This document shows, one piece after another, positions 1-7,516 of a DNA stretch of 7,626 nucleotides. Within the stretch, counting starts at the first letter, position 1. Each line of letters starts with the position of its first letter. This DNA is from Elusimicrobia bacterium RIFCSPLOWO2_12_FULL_59_9. Its GTDB lineage: Bacteria; Elusimicrobiota; Elusimicrobia; O2-12-FULL-59-9. A program made the position numbers and the translations under genes. Under the pieces are notes generated by a model. That model saw nothing but the letters and a program-made list of their open reading frames with translations. It did no database searches and was not told the DNA's origin. The DNA lies in contig MGUX01000035.1 in the NCBI GenBank assembly GCA_001800185.1, positions 1 through 7,626 on the forward strand. The letters run 5' to 3'.

Positions 1-3000
1 GAGTCCGGATTGTTGTCGTTATAGGCGGCGTCCCGGTTTTTGGCGCGCACCCGGTAAGTGCGTCCGCTGGCCATATTGGAGATCAGTGTTGCGGTGTTGA
101 AGCTCCAGGTGGAGGCGACCGGACCGATATTGAATGTCGTGGTGTTGAAAACGCTGGCCACGGACCATGAAGACGCGGACTGGTTCCAGTGCGCCTTGGG
201 ATTGGCGTCTTCGTCCCGGATTTCCAGCAGAGCCGGGTTGGCGGCGTCAAACCCGGCGCGAATGCTGGTTTGAGGCTTGTCAAAAACGGTTCCGCTGATG
301 CTGGGCAAGTTGTTGGGGGAGGTGTTGGAGTACCACGTCGAATCCAACGGCACCGTAATCGTGCTGGAGGGAGGCTGTACCTCATAATGAAAGGTGAGGA
401 AATGGCTGCCGGATTCCGAAGTCGAGGATTCCTTATTATTATAGTTGGTGTCCGGCTGGGAAACGTTGTCGATGGCCCAGACGAAAACCTTGAAACTCTC
501 GGTCGAGCCGATCGGTGTCCAGAAACCCGCCGGAATGCTGAAGGACCAATTTCTGGGATTGGAAGAATCCAAGGCGCTCACGGCCGGGTCGTTGCGCGCG
601 GCGTTCCAATTGCCGGAAGTCCACCACCAACTATTGGATTGTCTTTGAATGCCGATGCGCATTCCACTGTTGGTCAGGGGCGCGATGCCCGAAAAATAGG
701 GCTGCGGCTCGTCGAGCGCGGTTCCCGAAATGAGCGTTAATTGATCCAAATAGGTGCGGCCGCTGACCGCGGGGTATTGGATAAAGGTGGTCGGCGCGGA
801 AGAATCATAGACAAAGGTGACGGTGGAATGACTGACCTGCGTATTACCCGCCACGTCCGCGGCCCGGATGATATAATCGAAGTTGTGGCCGTTGACCGAA
901 ATCCAGGGGATGCCGGTGGAATGCCAGGTATTCCAGTCCGCGTTGGTCGAAAAAGCGACGTTCCAAGGCGCCTCCTCTCCCACCCCCAGGGCAAAAAATG
1001 AATTGACAGGATTACCATAACATTGGGACCCCGAAACGATCGATTGGCTGCACCAGTACTGGTTGGCATCCTTGTCATAGAGCCGGTACTGCACCTGATA
1101 AATTCCAGATTCCCCCACCCCATCGGAGGCCGTGCCCGTCATGGTCGAAACGGACGGCGCATTGCTGCTGACGCTGAAGCCATAAGCGTTGGGAGCGGTG
1201 CCGTTGACCGGAAACGAGATCGCCGACGTCGGCGGAAGGTTGTCAAACTTGAAATATCCCGTGGAATGCGCGGTGGCAAATTGAGGGTTGGGGTTGCCGT
1301 TTTCCGCCGTGGTGTTGCCGGCGCCGTCTTTGGACCACAACTCGATGCGGTACTTAAACCCCGGGGTCATGGCTCCGGCCAACTGGGCGGGCGCATAGGA
1401 CCAGGAATTTCCGGTGGTGTTGGAGGGAATCCAATAATGCGTGGCCGAACTTTGCAGGTTGAAATTCAAAGCCGAGGGGTCCCAGTACTTCCCGTTGTCT
1501 TCGGTGCGCAGGCGCACATAAATGCTGCGGGTATTTAAGGCGCTGGTGACGTCGTCCTGAACCGTGCCGGACATGCCGGTAAAGTTGTTGACCCAGTTGG
1601 GGTTGTTGACGTCCGCGCTCACGCTGGGAGCGGTCATCGTTTCGGTGGGAGCAGTGACGTCATAAATGAAATCAATGCTCGCGATTTGACCGCCCGACGT
1701 CGTCTGGCCCAAAGCGTCCATGCCCAAGTTTTCGATACGGTATTTGCGCCCGCCCTGCCACGCCGGCAGGACGGCGGTGCGGCTCCAGCCCTGCAGGGAC
1801 GGGAAGGGCGGCGCGCCCTGCACAAACACGGTGGATTCAAAAACGCCGTCCTGCCACACGCCCGTCGTGGTGTTCCAATAGCTGGCCGGGCTTGAAAGCG
1901 GGCTGGATGCGCTCCATAAATCCCCGATGCGGATGGTGATGCTGGAAACACCAGCGCCGCTGTCCTGAACGCTTCCGTTGATGGAAGCGACCGAATTGGT
2001 CGGCACGCCGCCCGCGGGGTTGGTCACGGACGGCACCGGGACAAGCTTGTCGATGGTAAATTCCAGCGTGCTGGTCGCCAACCCGTAGCCCTCGTCGGAG
2101 CCGTGGCCGCGGGCGTTCAAATCGTAGGTATAACCGTCTTTTTGCTCGGCGGCGCTGCCGGGCCAGCTTCCACCGCCGGAGTAGGCCCACGGGGAGGAGG
2201 CCGAAGCGGCGTTCCATTTTGAATTCTCGCTCAAAAAGGTCGCCGGAGCCTGGAAATTGCCGGCCGACCAGACGTATCCCGTCTTCCCGGTGGATGGATC
2301 GTTGGCGATGGTCACCTTGACCTCAGTGTTTGAAAGCGTGACTCCTTGAGAAACGTCGTTGAAATTGGCCGTCCCTTGAACGGCGGAGAGGCCGGTCGAA
2401 TAAAAGACGGCCGGAAACGCCGGAACGGTGATGGAGGCCGAAGGCACCGTCACCGTGAAGGTGCTGGCCACCAGAGAGCTCATCTGCTGGGTCGGATTGA
2501 GGATGCGCAAACCGTAGGTGTCGGCCTTGGTATAGGTGGCGATTTGGATGTGGACCTTGATGCTGGTCGAGGAAATGTAGGTGACCGAGGAGACGATGAT
2601 CCCGTTGGGCGGATTGCCCCCCACGCCGGTAGTGAATGTGGCCTTGGCAACGTCGGCCCCTCCCCAATTGATGAAGTGCGCGCCCCCAAAAGTCAAATCG
2701 CGGGAACCGGACAGAAGGCCGGATTGGATGCCCCCCGACAGCCCGCCTCCGTCCGGATCGCGAATGCTCGTCGTGCTCGGGGCCACGATGGTGAAAGTCG
2801 CCGCCGCGGTCACATATTGGCCGTTCGGGTTGATGGCCTTGACGTCGTAAGGCCCGCCGGAGAAAGCCGCGGAGGGATTGATCGTAATGTTGAGGGTCAA
2901 TCTCTGGAAAGTTCCCAAATCCTCGAAGTTGTTGGAGTTGACGGTGATGTCCGGCGTCGGAAGGCTGTCTCCGCTTTTGATGAACTGGATTCTTGTCCAA

Positions 3001-5558
3001 GTGGAGGCAAATTGGCTTGTCCAGGCCGCGTTGCTCCATTTCATAAAATTTTTCCCTTCCACGATGAAGTTGTAGGTCTTGGCCTGCAGGTACTGCTTGG
3101 GGGTTTCCTCATAGGTCTGAAGAATTTCCGGCGCCGGCACGGTGATGGTCGCCGCGGAGATGGAACTCAATTGGCCGGTCGGGTTTCTTAATTGAAAATA
3201 ATAGGTCACCCCGTTGGGAAGCAAAGTCCCCATCTGCATCGCCACGTCGATCCGGTTTTGTCCCGCCGCGGCGCTGGTGCTTAAGAGAAATCCGTATTGG
3301 GTCTGGGTCGAGATATCAGCGGTCGCATAGCGGAGTTGGCCATTTTGCAGCGTCGCGGATGAAGACAAATAAATCGTCGTCCAGGTCGAGGGCCAATTCA
3401 TAAAGTCGCTGCCTTGGAGGGCGAAGCTGAAAGTGCTGGATCGAAGCATTTCCTTGGAATCGTTATGAAAAGCTGTTCCCGTGGAGAGGGCGGGCACGCT
3501 CCAGACGCTCAGAAGCGTATCAATCTGCTTTTCAGGGTTTCTGACTCTCACGTCATACGGCCCCCCGCTCACCTGCCCCGCGTTCAAGGCCACCGAGGCC
3601 CTCACGGTGGTGGTGCTCACCCAAGTTGAGGACGCCACGCTCACCTCAGCCTGGGGCGCCCCCAGACGCAACTCCACGGAGGTCCAAGTGCTGGTCCAAT
3701 TCATAAACTTATCGCCGATGACGTTCAAGTCAAAAACAGAGGTGGAGAGATAAATCTTGCTCGGAGTTTCAGCGACGCTGATGACTTTGGGAGGCGGGAT
3801 GGTGAAGGCATGGGTGCTCACGTTGAAGCGGCCGTCCGGGTTGACCGTCCTGAAGAAATAATCCCCGCTGACCTCTTTTAAAATCACGCTGGCGCGAATC
3901 TGGGTATTGTTGACGAAAGTCATGGAGCTAAATTCGATGTATTGGGACGGCACGACCGCTCCACCCTGATAGGCCGCCGCGGTAGGCGTGGAGGCCCTCG
4001 GAAGAGAGGTCAGCGTCTGGAAGTTGCTGGAAGCGCTGACGCAGTTCAAAGTGTACTCGAAATTCGAGGTGGAAAGAAAAGCTTCATAGCCATTGGCGAC
4101 CTGTGTGGAAAAACTGGTGATGCAGGGCGTCACCGTGCTGGTGGCGAGCGCGTCCCATTTCACCGCGTTATCCGTCCAAATATAGGTGACGGGATAAGAA
4201 TCAACAAGCACCTGGGGAATGCTGCCGTAGGCTCCCACGGCGCTCGCCACGGATTCCAACGTCGTCGTGCTGCTCCAATTGCTGCCCGTGGTCAGAGCGC
4301 CGGGGTTGGTCGTCGTGGACATGTAGAGCGTATCGGTGCCGGCATCGGCCATCAAGAGATAGAGGGTCGTCGTGGGCGACTGCAAAAACCCCAAAGACAG
4401 ATTCGTCTTTTCGCTGCCATCCCAAGGCATGCCGGTGATGGGGGCCATGCGGCTTGCGGCAGCATTGGTATTGGCGGGAAAATCCGTAGTCGTAATCCCG
4501 CAGAATTGGACCACGGTGGTTCCCTTATCCGAATTGTTGGTGCAGGAGGTCGCGTTTCCCCATGCGGCGGCCACCACATAAACGGCGTGGTTTTGCGGGT
4601 TGTACGTGGCGGCGAGATTAAAATGTTGACCCGATTGGGAAACGCAGGTGAAGCTGTTGTTGCCCGCCCTCTGGGAGATGCCGTCTCCCGAGATATCCGC
4701 TTCCAGGGTGGCGGCGCCTTTCCAAAAAATAGTGGACCACGAATCGCCATTGCCGCCGCTGGTGCAGTTGTCCGGTATCCACTTGGCGAAGGCGATAAAA
4801 CCGTTGGTGTTGCCGCTCCCGTCATAGGGAACGACGATAGGCTGCGCCGCGTCCAAGTCCCCTCCGGCCGTCAGCGAGCCGGAGCCCGTGGGGCTGCCGC
4901 TTAAAGCCGCCGCGCTTTGCAAGGCGAAGGCTAATTGCTTGGCAGCGCCGTACACATCCGCGACCACCACGATATAATTGTTGTTGACGGGATAATCACC
5001 CGGGATGCGCGTGATGCTGGGAGCGGACTTGGCGCTATCCCAGGCGTAGCCTGCCGTGACGGGAAGGCACCACTGGTAGGTGGCAATGGAAACCGCCCCG
5101 GCCGAGCTGATGGTGACGCGGGCGAGCTCCAAGGCCTCCGTATTTCCCGTGCAGCTATCGCCCGACAGCCACGGAGCCGCCACGTAAATCGTGTCTTGAT
5201 TGCCATTGGCGGAATCCGCGTATTGAATCACCGCGTCCGGACGCCCATAGGTGGAGGAGGCGTCGGTATAAACATTTTGCCCGGCGGACCACAAAGAGCC
5301 GTCCTTGCTGAAAGTCCACTTGATGCGGTTGTCCCCCGTGTCTTGATAAAAAGCCCAATAGCCGTGCACGGTGTAGAAATTTTTTCTCTGCGTGGAGATG
5401 TTGGTGGTCTTGTCCGCCCCGGAAACGATCGTGATACCCGGACTGTGGAGCTGCGCCCCCGCCGAAGCAGGAAATAAAGAAATGCAGAAAAGCCAAAAGA
5501 GGCCGCTCGCCGTCCACAAACGCCCAAAAAATTGCTTTAAATAGGCGGGCATCTTCAT
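1..5558 (-). CDS. Giant exported modular surface protein (partial, C-terminus outside window)
   Basis: The frame is open without a stop from the ATG at 5558 to base 1, giving at least 1852 residues. Residues 1-35 form a clear signal peptide: K/R-rich start, hydrophobic LFWLFCISLF, cleavage likely after SAGA; there is no lipobox. Residues about 36-480 contain an imperfect Asp-box-like SKDGSLW (84-90) and repeated short beta patterns resembling a sialidase-type propeller. Eight cysteines lie between 136 and 506. Next come about five IPT/TIG-like modules of 100-125 residues. Four share a FMNW-type motif (618, 719, 838, 962), and each ends in an NP motif such as RTVNPDG, VRNPEK or KAINPNG. From about 1050 onward, Ig-like modules of 130-146 residues are marked by FTIDK, FIYD, FKFD, FVYD and FHYE at 1167, 1297, 1436, 1582 and 1723. 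The role is probably adhesion or cell-surface structure (inference). An upstream in-frame ATG at 5597 would add 13 residues and sits just after the HEAT gene stop. No close homologue is recognised. Confidence 0.88.
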   Translation of the reverse strand, partial: MKMPAYLKQFFGRLWTASGLFWLFCISLFPASAGAQLHSPGITIVSGADKTTNISTQRKNFYTVHGYWAFYQDTGDNRIKWTFSKDGSLWSAGQNVYTDASSTYGRPDAVIQYADSANGNQDTIYVAAPWLSGDSCTGNTEALELARVTISSAGAVSIATYQWCLPVTAGYAWDSAKSAPSITRIPGDYPVNNNYIVVVADVYGAAKQLAFALQSAAALSGSPTGSGSLTAGGDLDAAQPIVVPYDGSGNTNGFIAFAKWIPDNCTSGGNGDSWSTIFWKGAATLEADISGDGISQRAGNNSFTCVSQSGQHFNLAATYNPQNHAVYVVAAAWGNATSCTNNSDKGTTVVQFCGITTTDFPANTNAAASRMAPITGMPWDGSEKTNLSLGFLQSPTTTLYLLMADAGTDTLYMSTTTNPGALTTGSNWSSTTTLESVASAVGAYGSIPQVLVDSYPVTYIWTDNAVKWDALATSTVTPCITSFSTQVANGYEAFLSTSNFEYTLNCVSASSNFQTLTSLPRASTPTAAAYQGGAVVPSQYIEFSSMTFVNNTQIRASVILKEVSGDYFFRTVNPDGRFNVSTHAFTIPPPKVISVAETPSKIYLSTSVFDLNVIGDKFMNWTSTWTSVELRLGAPQAEVSVASSTWVSTTTVRASVALNAGQVSGGPYDVRVRNPEKQIDTLLSVWSVPALSTGTAFHNDSKEMLRSSTFSFALQGSDFMNWPSTWTTIYLSSSATLQNGQLRYATADISTQTQYGFLLSTSAAAGQNRIDVAMQMGTLLPNGVTYYFQLRNPTGQLSSISAATITVPAPEILQTYEETPKQYLQAKTYNFIVEGKNFMKWSNAAWTSQFASTWTRIQFIKSGDSLPTPDITVNSNNFEDLGTFQRLTLNITINPSAAFSGGPYDVKAINPNGQYVTAAATFTIVAPSTTSIRDPDGGGLSGGIQSGLLSGSRDLTFGGAHFINWGGADVAKATFTTGVGGNPPNGIIVSSVTYISSTSIKVHIQIATYTKADTYGLRILNPTQQMSSLVASTFTVTVPSASITVPAFPAVFYSTGLSAVQGTANFNDVSQGVTLSNTEVKVTIANDPSTGKTGYVWSAGNFQAPATFLSENSKWNAASASSPWAYSGGGSWPGSAAEQKDGYTYDLNARGHGSDEGYGLATSTLEFTIDKLVPVPSVTNPAGGVPTNSVASINGSVQDSGAGVSSITIRIGDLWSASSPLSSPASYWNTTTGVWQDGVFESTVFVQGAPPFPSLQGWSRTAVLPAWQGGRKYRIENLGMDALGQTTSGGQIASIDFIYDVTAPTETMTAPSVSADVNNPNWVNNFTGMSGTVQDDVTSALNTRSIYVRLRTEDNGKYWDPSALNFNLQSSATHYWIPSNTTGNSWSYAPAQLAGAMTPGFKYRIELWSKDGAGNTTAENGNPNPQFATAHSTGYFKFDNLPPTSAISFPVNGTAPNAYGFSVSSNAPSVSTMTGTASDGVGESGIYQVQYRLYDKDANQYWCSQSIVSGSQCYGNPVNSFFALGVGEEAPWNVAFSTNADWNTWHSTGIPWISVNGHNFDYIIRAADVAGNTQVSHSTVTFVYDSSAPTTFIQYPAVSGRTYLDQLTLISGTALDEPQPYFSGIAPLTNSGMRIGIQRQSNSWWWTSGNWNAARNDPAVSALDSSNPRNWSFSIPAGFWTPIGSTESFKVFVWAIDNVSQPDTNYNNKESSTSESGSHFLTFHYEVQPPSSTITVPLDSTWYSNTSPNNLPSISGTVFDKPQTSIRAGFDAANPALLEIRDEDANPKAHWNQSASSWSVASVFNTTTFNIGPVASTWSFNTATLISNMASGRTYRVRAKNRDAAYNDNNPD

Positions 5559-5602
5559 GCCGTCTTTGAGTCTAAATGTGTCGCCGTGAAGAATCATGAG
5601 GC

Positions 5603-6346
5603 CTACTTTATTTTACCGGGTCCCTGAGAAGACCCAGGGGACTTCTCTTTTGATTTCTGCGGCGAAGCGCCGGGAGCGTCCGCTGGCGCCGGAACGCTCC
5701 GAATTCTATCCACCGCGGAGGCGGCCGATTGCCTGACGATTCCAAGCGGATCCCTTTGCGCCGCGCGGCTCAGCGTCACCAAAGCGCGCGGGTCCAGCCG
5801 TTTGCCTAAAGCCTGGGCGGCCGATACGCGCACACGCCCAGCGCCGTCGCGCTCAAGAATTGCCGTGAGCAGGGGCACGACGGCCGGGTCATCGATTTCC
5901 CCCAGCGCGTCCACGGCCAGAAGCCGCGTTTGCCAGGAGGCCGTGGATAATACCGTTTGCAAAGTAAAAATCGCTCGTTCGCCATGGGCGATGAGGGAGG
6001 TCAAGGCCGCCAGGCGCACCTGCGGGTCCGGGTCTTCCAAAGCGGCCGCCAAGGCGCTTGAGGCTTGGGGCGTTGGAAACCGGGCCAAGGCATGCGCCGC
6101 CGCCCTGCGGACCGGCTTATCAGCATCTTTCGACAAAACCGCGCTGAGATCGCTGACAACCTCATCCCCTGCGCCGGCGGAAATATTGCCTTCCCAGGCT
6201 TGCTGTCCCAGCATGCCGGCCTCGTTAAGACGCATTTGCGGATCGGCATCCCGGAGCCGCGCGCGTTTCGGTTCCGCCCCAGCGACAGCCGCGCCGGCCC
6301 AACATAAAGTCCAAAAAAAGCCGGCGACAAAAATAGAGCGCCACAT
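5603..6346 (-). CDS. Secreted HEAT-repeat protein
   Basis: A 247-residue protein. The ATG at 6346 is preferred because it puts a normal signal peptide at the N-terminus (MWRSIFVAGFFWTLCWAG, cleavage near AVAGA), with a GGGG stretch just upstream. The longer start at 6415 adds 23 residues with no visible Shine-Dalgarno. After the signal peptide come six HEAT/PBS-lyase-type helical repeats, each about 30 residues, with cores such as DADKPVRRAAAHALARF, DPDPQVRLAALTSL, TRLLAVDALGEI, RVRVSAAQALGKR and IVRQSAASAVDRI. The last 30 residues are low-complexity Pro/Ser/Lys. HEAT solenoids bind protein partners; there are no catalytic residues to point to. The gene ends just before the giant surface protein in the same direction, so the two are probably cotranscribed, and a role in export or assembly of that protein is possible but unproven. 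Confidence 0.85.
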   Translation of the reverse strand: MWRSIFVAGFFWTLCWAGAAVAGAEPKRARLRDADPQMRLNEAGMLGQQAWEGNISAGAGDEVVSDLSAVLSKDADKPVRRAAAHALARFPTPQASSALAAALEDPDPQVRLAALTSLIAHGERAIFTLQTVLSTASWQTRLLAVDALGEIDDPAVVPLLTAILERDGAGRVRVSAAQALGKRLDPRALVTLSRAAQRDPLGIVRQSAASAVDRIRSVPAPADAPGASPQKSKEKSPGSSQGPGKIK

Positions 6347-6569
6347 GGCGCCCCAAAGTTCGCCATAATGCGCGCGCGCGAAAAAGATAGGATTCCGCCT
6401 GTAATCTATAAACATGCTTAAATTTTTCGATTGGACCCTAGCTTAAATCTAAACCTAAGTTCCTATCTGCGTTCAAAGTTGGAAAAACATGCCGTCTACT
6501 GACCGGGTATTTGACAAACCGGCAATCCGGAGAAGGCACAAAGCGCAACCCGGATCAAAGGAAGGACAA
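6347..6569 (-). other. Intergenic stretch before the HEAT gene, with a weak promoter candidate
   Basis: About 220 bases lie between the small exported protein and the preferred HEAT start. The right part (6496-6569) may be the displaced C-terminus of the exported protein if that gene is frameshifted. On the minus strand, TTGAAC (6471-6476) followed 17 bases later by TTTAGA (6448-6453) could be a poor sigma70 promoter for the HEAT and giant genes. The region 6416-6480 is notably AT-rich. I found no strong terminator hairpin here, so readthrough from the riboswitch transcript is also possible. An alternating CG run at 6370-6380 is present. Confidence 0.3.
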
Positions 6570-7064
6570 TTAACATCGAAGGGGGATGGGCGTCTTGAAG
6601 GAACTCCGTTGCCGCGTTGATGCAGTGATGCTCCGTAAACCCCACGTCAGGGGAATGGGCAATAAACCGCAGATCGCCAGGCAAGTTTTGTCGAAACGGA
6701 AGAAAGAGGCGGCGGCCGTTTCCACCCGTCGGTCGAATGCGTGAGGCGAAGGGAACTTCCAAGCCGCCAGCCCCAGCCAAAACATTTCAAGCGTGGAGAG
6801 AAAGTTCCGAGCGACGGGCAACTCCTTGAAGAAGAGAGCCTCCGCCAAAGCGCCCAATTCAAGAAGTTGAAATTCCTGTTGGGCTCCGGCGTTGCGGATA
6901 GGTCGGTTGAACTCGTCCCTTAAATCCAGCCGGGCATCCATTTCAGCCTGCGGCACGGTGACGGCGAGCTCGCCGGAAAGCGCAAATCCTGCGCCCATGA
7001 GCCATAGACCGGCGGCCACCCCCAATGAAAAAAGTCTCTTGCGCTTGTTGGTTTTTGGGCTCAT
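6570..7064 (-). CDS. Small exported protein of unknown family, first gene after the riboswitch
   Basis: A 164-residue ORF. The N-terminus is a convincing signal peptide: basic MSPKTNKRKR, hydrophobic LFSLGVAAGLWLMGAGFA, cleavage likely after ALS. The mature part (ELAVTVPQAEMDARLDLRDEF onward) is acidic and Leu/Ala-rich, probably helical, and I recognise no family. The ATG lies 15 nt after the U tract of the leader terminator and has no clear Shine-Dalgarno, which weakens the start call. The last 35 or so residues (ITASTRQRSSFKTPIPLRC and before) look less protein-like than the overlapping frame on the same strand that ends at 6496 and reads GDLRFIAHSPDVGFTEHH onward. A frameshift between about 6660 and 6780 is therefore possible, which would make the intact product end at 6496. 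Confidence 0.55.
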   Translation of the reverse strand: MSPKTNKRKRLFSLGVAAGLWLMGAGFALSGELAVTVPQAEMDARLDLRDEFNRPIRNAGAQQEFQLLELGALAEALFFKELPVARNFLSTLEMFWLGLAAWKFPSPHAFDRRVETAAASFFRFDKTCLAICGLLPIPLTWGLRSITASTRQRSSFKTPIPLRC

Positions 7065-7079
7065 GGGCGCTTTTTGGGC

Positions 7080-7143
7080 AAAAAAAAGCCGGCCTCGCTG
7101 ACTATCTTACCCCTCTATCCCGAAGATAGCTAGCAGAGGCCGG
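7080..7143 (-). terminator. Long intrinsic terminator in the riboswitch leader
   Basis: Read on the minus strand, the arm 7143-7123 pairs with the arm 7108-7089. There are eight perfect pairs at the base (CCGGCCUC with GAGGCCGG), one U bulge, GCU with AGC, an A-C mismatch, a G-U pair, then CUAUCUU with AAGAUAG, around a 14-nt loop. The stem is followed by a C and eight U (7087-7080). This is a textbook Rho-independent terminator. It lies between the aptamer and the first gene, where a riboswitch attenuator would be. Confidence 0.88.
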
Positions 7144-7155
7144 GGTCTCTACTGT

Positions 7156-7236
7156 CTCCCTACCTCGAAGGGAGATCTGCGCAACAACTCCCTTCCTTGA
7201 AAAGGCAACGGCACCAAAATTGAACCTTACCTTTTC
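7156..7236 (-). promoter_or_regulatory. Leader hairpins between aptamer and terminator
   Basis: On the minus strand, GAAAAGGUAA (7236-7227) pairs with UUGCCUUUUC (7208-7199) in a ten-pair stem with one G-U. Next, GAAGGGAG (7195-7188) pairs perfectly with CUCCCUUC (7174-7167). The CUCCCU part (7174-7169) can instead pair with AGGGAG (7161-7156). The last two helices exclude each other, so this stretch may be part of the switching platform. No ORF here is credible. Confidence 0.5.
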
Positions 7237-7249
7237 GTGTAAGCTCATC

Positions 7250-7330
7250 TGCTTTCGGCAACCCGGCCATCCCATGGGGACCCTCGGCTTTGCGTCACCG
7301 CCTTGCGGCGGTTTTGCTATTTTCGCTGCA
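7250..7330 (-). promoter_or_regulatory. GEMM-I cyclic-dinucleotide riboswitch aptamer, possible cGAMP (GEMM-Ib) type
   Basis: The minus strand carries the GEMM-I hallmarks in order and at the right spacing. GCAAA is followed by a six-pair hairpin ACCGCC/GGCGGU capped by a GCAA (GNRA) tetraloop, then the invariant GACGCAAAGCC. A second arm follows, with GGGUCC and GGGAUGGCC around a short CAU loop, then GGGUUGCCGA (ending at 7255). The first hairpin has the same length as in the Vibrio cholerae Vc2 aptamer, so positions align without gaps: Vc2 AGGGCAAA corresponds to AUAGCAAA here. The base equivalent to G20, which contacts one ligand guanine in c-di-GMP switches, is thus A (7318). A is the residue found in the 3',3'-cGAMP-selective switches of Geobacter. 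Closing P1 is weak: UGC 7330-7328 with GCA 7252-7250, or GUGU/ACAC further out. A strong promoter lies just upstream and a terminator downstream. Aptamer class is near certain; ligand is inferred. Confidence 0.92.
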
Positions 7331-7348
7331 CACTCGCGCTTCAATTTA

Positions 7349-7376
7349 AGTATAACAGGAAACCAAATTTTGTCAA
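7349..7376 (-). promoter_or_regulatory. Sigma70 promoter of the riboswitch transcript
   Basis: On the minus strand a perfect TTGACA (7376-7371) is followed after 16 bases by TATACT (7354-7349, five of six consensus bases), with a TG one base upstream as in extended -10 promoters. The start of transcription should fall near 7341-7342, about 10-20 nt before the aptamer. This placement strongly supports the riboswitch strand and direction. Confidence 0.85.
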
Positions 7377-7395
7377 GACCTATTTTGAGTCTTGA
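7373..7395. promoter_or_regulatory. Candidate operator dyad over the -35 of the riboswitch promoter
   Basis: Perfect seven-base arms TCAAGAC (7373-7379) and GTCTTGA (7389-7395) are separated by nine AT-rich bases. The left arm overlaps the -35 hexamer, so a bound dimeric regulator would block or modulate this promoter. The divergent gene at 7567 is an obvious candidate regulator, but this is inference. Confidence 0.4.
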
Positions 7396-7458
7396 GAATT
7401 GTCCTGTGACTTGTCTCAGTAATTCCGTAAGCAAGCAGCAGCCGTCTATTTCCTGCCG

Positions 7459-7487
7459 TCGATAGTCCTTCCCGATGCTCCTATCGA
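7459..7487. repeat. Inverted repeat in the divergent intergenic region
   Basis: Arms TCGATAG (7459-7465) and CTATCGA (7481-7487) are separated by 15 bases. There is no U tract on either side, so it is not an intrinsic terminator. It could be a regulator site or chance. Confidence 0.3.
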
Positions 7488-7516
7488 GCAAATTCGCATT
7501 CGTCCTGGCGGGTCAC

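Noticed and set aside
2346..3191. Plus-strand ORF of 281 codons, and a 238-codon minus-strand ORF over the same bases
   Set aside because: Both are shadows of the giant protein frame; their products are Arg/Gly/His-rich and low in information, with no ribosome binding site or domain.
3942..4904. Long plus-strand ORF of 320 codons
   Set aside because: It lies antisense to the giant protein, whose frame is continuous and has a signal peptide and repeated modules. The plus-strand translation is Arg/Gly-rich without motifs, as expected of a shadow in GC-rich DNA.
5802..6368. Plus-strand ORF of 188 codons
   Set aside because: It is antisense to the HEAT-repeat gene, whose repeats are unmistakable; the Ala/Ser/Arg composition reflects the opposite strand.
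6370..6380. Alternating CG run as a Z-DNA or regulatory element
   Set aside because: Only 11 bases long in GC-rich sequence; nothing else supports a function.
6660..6780. Programmed frameshift in the small exported gene
   Set aside because: No standard slippery heptamer with a following stable structure was found; the CAAAAC near 6690 does not fit the required phase. A plain frameshift or none at all is more likely.
7199..7236. Hairpin as a second terminator
   Set aside because: The U residues are inside the stem and no U tract follows it, so it cannot work as an intrinsic terminator.
7102..7491. Minus-strand ORF of 129 codons
   Set aside because: It runs through the promoter, the riboswitch aptamer and most of the terminator stem, has no ribosome binding site, and its translation has no recognisable features.
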